A stretch of DNA of 64,000 bases from positions 4,092,001-4,156,000 of the forward strand of contig JBHGNT010000011.1 in NCBI GenBank assembly GCA_043228905.1, read 5' to 3'. The position numbers and the translations under genes were made by a program. Shown here in pieces: positions 1-9,372 of this stretch. This DNA comes from Azolla caroliniana (taxonomy: Eukaryota > Polypodiophyta). Positions within the stretch are counted from its first letter, which is position 1. Every line of letters begins with the position of its first letter. The notes below the pieces were generated by a model. That model was given only the letters and a program-made list of their open reading frames with translations, was not told the DNA's origin and made no database searches.

Positions 1-1275
1 ACATGCATGTGCTTTCTCTTGCATTTGGAGAAGTTGTTGAGTAACTTCCCATATGAAGTTGTTGAGTAACTTCCCATATTCGTCTCTTTCTTTGAATAAG
101 CCTTTTATAGTCATGCAAATGCTTTTGGTAATTTTCTTTATCCTTAACTACATCCAAAACCATAAGGCACTTTCGAGCTTCATGACATTCTTTATCAAAC
201 CATTTTTTCTTACATTTCTTGGTGCATTTCCATGATGTGCGGTTGGTCGAAACACATTTATTTGTACAAGAGAGAATGGAATTCTTAAAAGCTTCCCATT
301 TGCATTCTAGTGTGGCACCATGTTGTGTCTTTGTCATTTGTAACTTATCCTCAACCATCTTGGAATACATGGGCGCTCACTTAAGATTCATGCTCAAGTG
401 CATTTGTTTACTATCTTCAATGACCTTCTCGCAATCAAACCTATGCATACATTTGAGATCAATACATAAATTCCTATGATCGGATTCCGGTGTCCATTCC
501 CCCAATGAGAATTTATGTATACGATCCAAAATACCTTCGGAAAGTAGCACATAGTCAATCACACTATTTCCATTGTGTTTTCTACATGTAAAGCCGTTAG
601 TATTGGGCCATAAGGAAACACCATTTGCAATAAGAAATCTGGTACTATTGCACATTTGTAGGAGTAGTTTCCCAATTGGTCCGGATCTTTTTCATCGCTA
701 GAAGATCGACTATACATTTGCATATCCTCTTGCATCCTTAAGATATGTGGCATGAAAGATTCTTGTGAATCAAGTTGGAAACTTCTTGTACGAGCATTCA
801 TGTCACCAAAGACAATAACTTCCCCGTTGGATTTGAAATAAGCAATATCATCTTCTAGATTTGCAAAAGGATGATCTTTATCCAAACAAGCATAGAAGTT
901 AGAATCTTGATGAGGAATGTAACATCCAATGACAAAAGTGGGCAAATCATAAGGTGTTTCTATTTTGAGCCATATGTAGCATTTATGTTCATCATTTTTT
1001 ATGATTGACACATATTTCTCTATTTCCTTCTTAATCAAACATGCCACCCCTCCTTGTCCTCTTCTTTGTCTTGGATTTTTCTCCCATATCAAAGAGTGTA
1101 CATTATAGTTTCCTAAACCTTGAATCCTTTGAGTATCATGCTCCCATGTTTCAACAAGAAGTGTGATATCCGAGTCATCGATAAACTCCTCTATGCCAAA
1201 TCCCCCATTCCATGGATATCCATTGCAATTCCAAAAACATAGTAGTAAAAGACGTGGTTTAGTCTCATAGGTCAC
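1..1275 (-). pseudogene. LINE ORF2, APE endonuclease and start of linker
   Basis: ORF2 begins at the ATG at 1275. Endonuclease motifs run in order: FWNCNGYPWNG, LLVETW (catalytic Glu), GCYIPHQ and FGDMNART (GDMN), in one frame to about 650. After a frameshift near 645-655 come SVIDYVLLSE and SDHRNLCIDL in another frame (377-655). An in-frame stop lies at 377. Below it the frame continues with a Cys/Lys-rich linker including WFDKECHEARK, typical of the region before a LINE reverse transcriptase. The reverse transcriptase lies outside the window. Confidence 0.75.
30..79. repeat. 25-bp direct tandem duplication
   Basis: Two identical 25-bp units beginning GAAGTTGTTGAGTAAC abut at 54/55, inside the LINE ORF2 linker. 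Twenty-five bases is not a multiple of three, so the duplication shifts the reading frame. Confidence 0.85.
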
Positions 1276-1289
1276 GTGTCCCTATTTGC

Positions 1290-2141
1290 CTACATTTCCA
1301 TCTTTAAGCACATCCTTAACCTTTTTTTCAATCTTTCTTCATATGCTTTACGACGGGCATTTTGTTGTGGGATAGTACGATCTTCACTCACAACACATTG
1401 CGTACCTTTGAGGTATACCCAACTATTTTCAAGTATGATCCACCGCTTTGTATCATCTGTCATTGTGCATACAATGGGCCTTTCTCCGGAGCAAGTAACA
1501 CCATGTTTCCCAACTCGGTGTGCCCCATATACATTCGCATCCGACATCCCATAATGCATGCTAAAAAATTCACGAATGGCCTTTCCAAGGGAAGCGAGTG
1601 TTTCCATACTCTCCTCTTTAATCCCACGAATAACAATGTTTTTTTATCTTCATTCACACACTTTCAATTCTCGGGCATCTATGCTTTCTATATTCTTCTC
1701 TTGATGCATCACATGCATATTAGATGAGTTTGATACCCCATCCCCACCACATAAATTGGCCCATGATTTCGTTGTGCATACATTTTTCATCTCACTTACA
1801 TCCCGCCTCATCGTGTCTAATTTTTCTTCGTTTAATGCTTCCTTTAACTCATTTGTTTCGAAAGAAGCTCTTTTACATTCTTGAATCTCTTCTTCAAGTT
1901 TTGCAACCACTTTCTTAAGAATTTTATTCTCAATGACAATAGTTTGGAGCTTAGCATTCTCTTTCATTAACATCCTAATCTCTTCACCTTGCTTGTTTAT
2001 GGTTTCTTGAAGAGAAATCAAGTGACTCATAAGCATTTTGTCCATTGTGTTTATTGCATTGGAATCCACATTTGTTGGTGATTTTGGTTCATTATCAATC
2101 ATACTCCCGAACTTTGAGGCGGCCTTATGAGTGTGTGTCAT
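1290..2141 (-). pseudogene. LINE ORF1 (coiled coil plus L1 ORF1p-like domain)
   Basis: RNA-binding chaperone of a LINE. The first ~160 residues from the ATG at 2141 are rich in K, E, L and I in heptads, a likely coiled coil for trimer formation. After in-frame TGA (1650) and TAA (1644) stops, the same frame continues with IVIRGIKEE, AHRVGKH, RPIVCTM and a basic KAYEERLKKRL tail. That order matches the RRM and C-terminal domain of L1 ORF1p (Transposase_22 type). The stop pair probably reflects compensating small indels near 1640-1655. Many flowering-plant L1 ORF1 proteins instead carry a zinc knuckle, and none is visible here. Confidence 0.65.
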
Positions 2142-2250
2142 TGTAGGACCAATCCCTATGAGAAGAAAGAGAGGGAGTGGGAGAGAGAAAATGTACCTTT
2201 CACTTGATTTAGAGCTTCAAAATCTACCTTGCGTTGGCCGTGGGGCAAAG

Positions 2251-2530
2251 ATGGATGCGTACAAAAATGCTCATAACTTCTCGCCATGGTAACGGAATTT
2301 AGTAAATGAACATTCTTTAGAAAGCTCTCTGAAAGAGCTTTCCAATTAGCTATAGAATGTAAAAAATGATTGCTAGCGTGAAACGAGAGAGAGAGAGAGA
2401 GAGAGAGAGAGCATAGAGTTATACAAAAATAATAGAAACCGTATTAGCAATAGAATAAGATAACCAACAGTTACAAAGAGGAGGGGAAGGTGATTATATC
2501 GTCACTTGAAAAAGAGGTGGAGACTTAATT
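2251..2530. other. LINE leader or unassigned DNA with a (GA)n tract
   Basis: No coding signal was recognised. The stretch holds AT-rich sequence and an uninterrupted (GA)n microsatellite at about 2386-2413. It lies 5' of the LINE ORF1 on the minus strand and left of the copia debris, and may be part of the LINE 5' UTR. Confidence 0.4.
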
Positions 2531-2777
2531 ATCTACTAAATATGTGTCATAGAACCTTAAAGTTCTGTGGCACACTAGGGAAGTTGAGTTTGATTCTCAA
2601 CACGATGTTAGTCAAGAATAAGCTATCCTATTCAAATACGTATTTATGATTCATTCATAGTTAATCATTATGCTTATATGTCAGAAATATAAACGTGGAA
2701 GAGTCATCATGTTTTGAGGAAGCAAAAAAAAGTGAGAAATGGTGAGATGCAATGGATGAGGAGACTTACAAGTGTAC
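2531..2777 (+). pseudogene. Fragment of copia integrase-RT linker and RT start
   Basis: Frame-broken remnant: NHYAYMSE near 2660-2685, then CFEEAKKSEKW and AMDEE near 2709-2765. These match the start of copia reverse transcriptase, where other copies here read SFEEAK, W, AMQEEMD. It is fused to a later RT segment of copia E at about 2770-2785, so roughly 100 codons are missing between. It could be E's own N-terminus after a deletion or a different element. Confidence 0.5.
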
Positions 2778-3617
2778 ATGGTCCAGCCCCCCAAATTTCA
2801 GTTGGAGATGAACAAGTCGGCGGTGTGCCAACTCAAGAAGTCCCTTTACGCCCTGAAGCAAACCCCTCGAGCTTGGAATTCAAAGATCATGCACCAATTG
2901 TGTAAGATGGGGTTTGCGGCTTCCAAGTTTGATTCTTCATTGTTCATCCAGAAAGGTCCAAAGGGTCCGGTGTGCATTCTGCTATACGTTGACGACTTGG
3001 TCGTCACCGAACCCGACCTCTCTGAAATCGGCCAACTGTAGTCCCAACTATTGGAAGCATTTGAGATGGACCTAGGGAACCTTCACTACTTCATCGGGAT
3101 CGAAGTGATCCACACCCCCTACGACATATTGTTGTCTCAGTGACACTATGTTTTGAATATGTTGTTCAAGTTCAGCATGACCGATTGCCGACCGGCCTCA
3201 ACACCCCTTAAAAGGAATATGAAGCTACGTCCCCACTCCGGACCGGCCTACAACGAGAAACGGTTCCAAAAAATTGTCAGAAGCCTCATATACCTAACTA
3301 TCACCCGAACCAACCTTAGGTATCCGATCTGGGTGATCAGTCAGTTTATGCAGCGACCGACCGTCGAGCACCTTCAGTGCACGCATCGACTACTGCATTA
3401 CGTGAGCAGCACTAAGGATCGGGGACTGTTGTACCGACATGGTCTAACTGAAAAATTAATCGATTATACTAATGCCGACTGGGCTAGTGATGCATTAGAT
3501 CATCGGTTAACATCCAGCTTTATGTTTTCTCTCGAGAGCACAGATGTTACATGGAGCAACAAGAAGCAATCGATAGTGGCCCTGTCGAGCATTGAGGTTG
3601 AGAAATGAGGAGCTACC
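2778..3617 (+). pseudogene. Copia E RT and RNase H, left part
   Basis: Reverse transcriptase from VYMVQPP through LKKSLYALKQTPRAWN to an intact YVDD (2985-2996). After stops near 3039 and 3140 comes the RT-RNase H connection (DCRPASTPLKRN) and RNase H motifs YTNADWA and VALSSIEVE (family form VALSSTEAE). Several stops, including TGA at 3606, kill the frame. The last five bases (3613-3617) are the left copy of the D target duplication. Confidence 0.85.
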
Positions 3618-3957
3618 TGTTACGAAGGTGCTACGGCTCTTCTTAGTGCACAACGGATCATGGTGTGTTGGATCGTTAGTGTGTTCAAGAGAGAAAGAAA
3701 GGGGGAAAGGAAATTCACCTCAATAGCAGCCCAAAAACATTATGTTTCATTACCCAGAGAAAACCTCTCTCGTCTATCTTACTCTTACTTTTTTACCTAA
3801 GTATATAAGTGACTTACATATTCAGCTAATTAGCTGTGAGTAGCTAAATAGTTGTTTTACCTATATGTCTAATAGTATGTAATTTCCAAATAGCTACTAT
3901 AGAATATCTCAGTTACCAATAAGTGTCACATGCTTTAGTTGAGCTTGTTTCTTAACA
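3618..3957 (-). repeat. 3' LTR of copia D
   Basis: 340 bp, bounded TGTTA..TAACA. On the minus strand it is preceded by TTGAGGGGGAG, a copia polypurine tract. It matches 16000-16366, with indels in the CT-rich stretch and a short TGAGTAGCTAAATAGT repeat that occurs twice in the other copy. Confidence 0.85.
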
Positions 3958-3975
3958 CTCCCCCTCAAGCTCAAC
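3958..3975 (-). promoter_or_regulatory. Polypurine tract of copia D
   Basis: The minus strand reads GCTTGAGGGGGAG directly before the 3' LTR (TGTTAAG). This is the position and composition of the plus-strand primer in plant copia elements. Confidence 0.85.
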
Positions 3976-5609
3976 TTATCCATTCTTGAGATCATCTTCA
4001 GTCTTCTTTCCGTCATGATTTCCAGCCATCGTACCTATGCTTATAACTCCCATCATGTCTTTGAACTGTGTATGTTTTTCTATGCTTAGTCCCTTTGTAA
4101 GAATGGCAACAACTTGCTTATTTGCACTCACATACTCCAGATCTACTTCTCCATCAATCACTTTTTCTCTAACAAAGTGATAATGCACTTCAATGTGCTT
4201 TCTTCTTGCATGGAACATTGGGGTTTTTGTGATCTGAATGTTGCTCATATTGTCACACCAAATTGTGACTGCACCATCTATATACTCTCCCAAATCAGCA
4301 ATCAATCTTCTAATCCATACTTCTTCACAAGTGGCTATTGTAGCTCCTCTATATTCAGCTTCCGTACTTGATAATGCAACAGTAGCTTGTTTCTTGCTAC
4401 TCCATGAAATAGTTGCCCTTCCCAATGTAAACATATATCCACTTGTGGATCTTCCAGCCCAATCAGCATTTGTATATCCTTCTAACTTTATGTCCAGATC
4501 AACCCTGTATAATAGTCCATAGTTTTGAGTAGCTTTAACATACCTCAAAATTCTTCTAATGCAATCCAAATGTGGCTTTGTTGGTTGTTGCATAAAGTGG
4601 CTGACTAATCCAACTCTATAACTTAAATCGGGTCTTTTTATAGTAAGGTATATGAGGTTACCCACCATAGACCTGAACATGTTCACATCTGCTATTTTTG
4701 CTCCCAAATCAGCCCTCAATTTGCAGTTCTTATCCAATGGTACATCAATAGGTTTGCATCCAAGCATTCCATATTTCTTCAGCACAGTTGTAATATATTG
4801 TTTTTGCAACATATATATACCACTTTTAGATTTGATTATCTCAATACCAAGAAAGTATTTCAGCTCTCCGAAGTCCTTCATATGAAACTGCATTTCCAGA
4901 TTTTTCTTCAGTTACTTGCTTATTTCATCCATAGAATCACCTCCAATGACTAAATCATCTACATAAATCAAAATAACAACAATGCAATCATTTATCCTGT
5001 TTACATACAATGATGGATCAGCCTTTGACATTTTGAAAGCAATTTTTTTCAAAGATTCTAAAAGTTCTTTGTGTCATGCTCTTGGTGCTTTTTTAGCTTA
5101 CAAACATATTCTGGATGCTTCTTATCTTCAAATCCTGGTGGTTCAAACATATAAAATTCCTCTTCCAAGTTACCATGTAAAAAGACAATTTTTTACATCC
5201 ATATGGTGCAGCTACAGTTAAAACAAGTAGTGTCCTCAGGGTTGCCATTTTTGCATTCGGTGCAATTGTCTCATCATAATCAATTCCTTGCATTTGGGCA
5301 TATCCCTTTGCAACAAGTCTTGCTTTATGTCTACTTACATTCCCACTGAAATAATGCTTTGTTTTGTAGACCCATTTGCAACCTACCACATTTTTTCCTT
5401 TTGGCAATTTTACCAAATCCCATGTTTTGTTTTTAGCCAATGCATCCATTTCTTCTTGCATTTCATTCACCCATTTCTTCTCAGCTTTTGCTTCATCGAA
5501 ACTATTTGGATCAAGGATTTTTACCACTTTAGACATATACGCGTAATGCATCTAGTCATGTATGTATCATATCCATATCTTTCAACAGATTTTTTCTCTC
5601 TATCTGATT
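3976..5609 (-). pseudogene. Copia D RT and RNase H
   Basis: Leftward reading: RT N-terminus HYAYMSKVVK, NKTWDLVKLPKG and ARLVAKGYAQ (5093-5551). A frameshift near 5180 follows, then YVDD intact at 4954-4965. RNase H (3976-4893) has NADWAGRST, VALSSTEAEYRG, WCDN and HIEVHYHFV, and the frame ends just before the polypurine tract. This family therefore has no C-terminal extension. The enzyme is inactive through the frameshift and the loss of gag, protease and integrase. Confidence 0.85.
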
Positions 5610-5997
5610 GTTGTCTGCCTGGCCGGACTAGCCTCAACACAGGTGTCTATCCGACACTTCTCCAAAGGGGTGGTAAGGATTGGATGCTAGGTTACACGCG
5701 TAAGATGATTACAATTAAGCACAGACGGTAAACAATACGAGATACAGATAAACACGCAATAATTACTATTGTATTACTTCGGTCAAACCCTTTACAAATC
5801 ACCGGATCCTTTTATAGGCATCCGGCAAGGTTACAATTGGTGCGCTTAGGCAACCGACATCCGAATCGGTCCGGATCCGGATCGGTACAACTGTACCGGA
5901 TCCGTCCCTCCGAATAATAATTCTACTATTATTTACTTCCTATTATCCGATCCGACTCCGCCTTCCCACTTGTCCTTGCTCTTCTGACCGGCCAACA
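5610..5997 (-). repeat. 3' LTR of gypsy A
   Basis: 388 bp bounded TGTTG..CAACA on the plus strand. It is nearly identical to 15222-15610 and carries the same CTATAAAAGG box near 5813-5822 (minus strand). Confidence 0.95.
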
Positions 5998-6015
5998 CAT
6001 GGCACGCCCGTGGGA
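5998..6015 (-). promoter_or_regulatory. Conserved 18-mer at the polypurine-tract position (gypsy A)
   Basis: On the minus strand TCCCACGGGCGTGCCATG abuts the start of the 3' LTR. The same 18 bases precede the 3' LTR of gypsy C at 44465-44482. No purine run is present where the plus-strand primer is expected. Confidence 0.6.
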
Positions 6016-6047
6016 AAGTGCCTTGCACTTCGAATCCACTCCCGGCC

Positions 6048-8951
6048 TCATTCTTCCTCCAAAATATCGAGCACACTCTGCTCGATGGTGTCAAGTGGTG
6101 CTTCTTCCTCCTGTTCCTGTTCCTTGCCTGCCTGGTCTCCGACCTCCGGTTGGGTGGGCTATTCCATAAAAATTTGTTGCTCCGGCTCTGCTTGATTCTG
6201 TGGTGCCGGTGCTTCCTCACCGCTTCGTCCGGGTTCTTCCTGTTCTCCCTCTGTTCCAGGCTCTGTTCTGTTACCAGTGTCGCTTTCTCCGGTCTCGACT
6301 GGTTGGCTCGGTACGCCTTCTTCCTCTGCTCTGGTGTCTTCCGGTCTCAGCTCTTCTTCTTCTCCGGCATCGGTCTGCTCCTGCTCTTCTTCTTCTCCTT
6401 CGAACGGAAGTTCTTCTTCGGGTATTCCTCGTCGGGGTTGTTCGGTGTCGGTTGGTTCAACTTCAGCCGGTCGCTCTCCCTCACTTATAGTGATTGGCGT
6501 CATTCTTCCCTTAGCTTCCTGTCGTAACCGGTCCTGCTCGCATCTCTCCAACTCCAACTGAGTTGCGAGCTGCCCGTCATCCAACCTCTCTACCAACCCT
6601 CGGATTTCTTTGAGATGTTCTTCCGCTAACGTGTAGAAATCTTTCGACAATTCTTCCCGAATGGCGACGATACTTTCCTCATCCATCTTGTAGAACTTGT
6701 CATCGGTCTTCCTCCGATTCTCGGCATCCGCTCGGAGTGTCTGTAGCTCGGCTGCCTGTTGTGACCACTCCTTCCATAGCTTTTCCGTACTTTCGTTGAT
6801 GCTTGCCTGAGCTCGGGTACTCCATCCTGACATGATGAGCTTGATCAGGTCAACCCCTGCCTTAGCATGCGCATAAGCTTCTTGCTTTTCCTTCCTTGCC
6901 CGTTTTATAATGTCGGCCATTATCTGAGCCTGGGCCTCGTAATCTGCTTTCTGCTTTTCATAGGTACTTTGCAGTTTGCTGATCGTGAAGGTCGATTTTT
7001 CCTTTTCTTCATTCTTGATCTTGGTCAGATCCAGCTTTTCCCGCCTTAGCGCCTCTAATTCCTTCCTTCTCTCCGTCGCTTGGGCTATTTCCACCGACAA
7101 TGCTTCCTTGTTGGCACTGACCTCATCTATTGCGTTAGCCAGGTCTAATCGGGTCTCTTTGAGCTGTTCTTTCAGCTTCTCTATTTGCCGGTCGTAGTCT
7201 GCTGCCCGTTTCTTGTTGTCTGACTCGGCCTGCTTGTGATCTCGGTAGAGACGGTCGAAGTCCTCCGTCTTCTGCTTCAGGCGTCGGTTTGCCTGAGCTC
7301 TTAACCGATCGTCCCGGTCCTTCTGTTGTCAGAGTTCTTCCTGCAGTCGTTCTATCTCCTGCTCGGCATGTCGACGCAGTCGGTCCTTCTCCTTTTGCAG
7401 CTTCTCTTTTTCTTCTTGCAGTCGGTCATTAGTGGCTCGACCTTTCCGGAGGCCTTCTTCCATTTTTCGTCTGTCGTCCTCCACCGCTTTCCGCTGCTCC
7501 CTTTCTCTTTCCCTTAATGCCTCCTGAGCTTTTAATTCCTCTCATAAGGTTTCTATTATTTTTTCGGTCTCAGGGCCGGTTTGCAAGGCTACTGGTTCCG
7601 GTTCCGGTTCTGGTTGCTTCCTTGTTGTCCCGACCGGCTCGGTGACAACTTGTGCTTGTTGAATTCCTTCCCTTGCCTGCAACAGCTCCCCTTGCATTTC
7701 CTCGATCTGTGTTCGGAGCGCGACCAACTCCTGAGTTGTTGTATGCGTCAGCTGTTGCCTACACGTTTCTTCTTTCTCTAACTGGTCCGCTACTCCCGAT
7801 AACTGCTCCGAAAGCCATCTCAGCCATTGTGGCTTTGTTCTTCCTGTCTCGGGGTGGCCTTGCTCAGGCTGTTTTTCCGGCCTTTTCTCTGGCTCCGCCG
7901 CTTGTTCATTCTTCTTCTCTGGGATGACCGGTTCTCTAAAGTCCGGCGCAACCAGTGTCGGTGCTACTTCCCTCGGTACGGGTTCCGGTACTGCTTCCGC
8001 CTCGGCTACTGGAGGTGGTCCTTGCGCCCTCTGTTGAGTTTTGTCAACTGGTGGAGCCGGTCCTTTCGCCCGTCTCTCCCGACCCTGTCTTGCTAGGAGT
8101 CTTACCAGTGGTTCGGATGAGTCTTCTGTTTCAGCTTCCTCCGCCGGCGCGGCTACCAGGCGGACCTTTTGTATAAAGACCTCTGGTTCTGGTTCCGGCC
8201 ATCGCAGCGTTATATGGATTGGTTTGCGCGCTACCGGTTCCCCCTCGGCCGATTTCCCTTTGCCTTTACCTGCCGGTTTTGCCTTTGTTGCCGGTTCCTG
8301 TTGCTGTCGGGATGGTCCTTTCCCCCGCTGTTCTGCTTCTTGCTGGGTCCATCCGGGGGTGTGTTTCTCCAAGATCTGTCGGCGCTTTGTGACCTTTTTC
8401 GGCGTCGTCTCCTGCCGACCTCTTTTCTTTTGTGTGATGGGGAGCACCGGTGGGACTAACACCGTTAGCCATTGTGCTATCCCGGCCCATGGCTTTTTTC
8501 CTTCCACAAGATTTTTGATGGCCTCCTTCAATCCTTCGGTTATGAAATGGAGCCAGTCTATTTGTAACCCTTCGTACGCTGCTATTAAGAACGCTGCCCG
8601 GTACTTGGGTATGGCCGGGGGACGGGGATTCACGAATCCGTATTCCATCATGGCGCGGGCCACTTCTCCGAACAGCAGGTTCTCTCCGCCCTGCGTTCGG
8701 TACGCCTTGCTGCTGATAGAGTACTCACCGAAATATTCGAACAGGATTTCACTTGAAGGGTTTTCGATTGTTTGAAGTCCTCCTGCTTTTATCCCCGTGA
8801 GCGCCTGCACCGCTCCTTCTGTGACTTCTGATAAATCGATTGATGCTGCCGCCTGCTCTGGTTCTGCGTGTGGTGGAGCGTCGGCGATCCGCAGCAATCT
8901 TTTTAACCCGTTCTCCCTCATCCATTTGCGTGCCTCTTCCGACAGTACCAT
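6048..8951 (-). pseudogene. Gypsy A accessory gene ORF3 (post-pol, coiled coil)
   Basis: 967 codons in one frame, ATG at 8951 to TGA at 6048, with only three internal stops (7542-7544, 7329-7331, 6159-6161). Residues ~1-175 form a globular-looking domain with EYFGEYS, YRTQGGENLLFGE and NPRPPAIPKYRA, followed by a basic patch (TQKKRGRQ). Residues ~175-400 are Pro/Glu/Lys-rich. Residues ~410-740 are Glu/Lys/Arg/Gln heptads, a long coiled coil, with an acidic tail after them. It ends EQSVLDILEEE. Gypsy C has the same gene at 41636-44428. Its place after pol is where Athila-type elements carry env-like genes, but no signal peptide or membrane segment is seen. Function unknown; a DNA-, chromatin- or Gag-binding role is only a guess. 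Confidence 0.8.
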
Positions 8952-9372
8952 TGTTTCGAATTCTTCTTCTACTGCCTGTTGTTCGGGATCGGGTTGTGTG
9001 TGCTCTGTGCGTCGGATCGCTCTTCTGTGCTTCTGCGCCTGTATGTAGGAAAATTCGTAAAAAGTGAGTCCTTCGCAGGCCTATGTCTTATATAGTGGCT
9101 TTTGCCTCGAGCCGCCCTTTTTCGTTTCCCGCGCATGTTCCTCTCCCGCCATAATTAGTATGTCCTTTCTTGTTTGCCGCGTGTGAGTGCCCACGTTCCA
9201 TGCTTTAAATAGCAAGTACGCGCACGTCCTTCTTTAATGCATGGCGCCTCTTCATTGCATGGTGGCGCTCCCACCTCTTCTGATCTCCCCATCATTACTA
9301 TGATTCGCGTCGATTTTGCCCACGTCTTTTTCTTTTTTCTTTTTCTTTTTTTTTTTCTTTGTTTGGACCACG
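8952..9372 (-). promoter_or_regulatory. Spacer between pol and ORF3 with a TATA-like box
   Basis: Non-coding spacer of about 420 bp. The minus strand has CTATATAAG at 9095-9087, roughly 135 bases before the ORF3 ATG, and a 33-base A/G run at 9327-9360 (T/C on the plus strand). This could be an internal promoter or, for the purine run, a second plus-strand priming site. Neither is shown by sequence alone. Confidence 0.4.

Larger units (their letters stand above)
1..2250 (-). mobile_element. L1-like LINE, 5' portion
   Basis: Non-LTR retrotransposon read leftward, cut by the window edge before its reverse transcriptase. From right to left it has a short leader, an ORF1 with a coiled coil and an L1-type RNA-binding domain, then an ORF2 beginning with an APE-type endonuclease only about 14 bases after ORF1. 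No LTR borders it. The 5' end is set approximately, where ORF1 coding signal stops. Both ORFs are broken, so this copy is dead. Confidence 0.8.

Noticed and set aside
8041-8775. Long plus-strand open frame (244 codons) across gypsy A ORF3
   Set aside because: Antisense of ORF3; GC-rich codon use keeps it open. No domain is recognisable, and the ORF3 frame is the one conserved in gypsy C.
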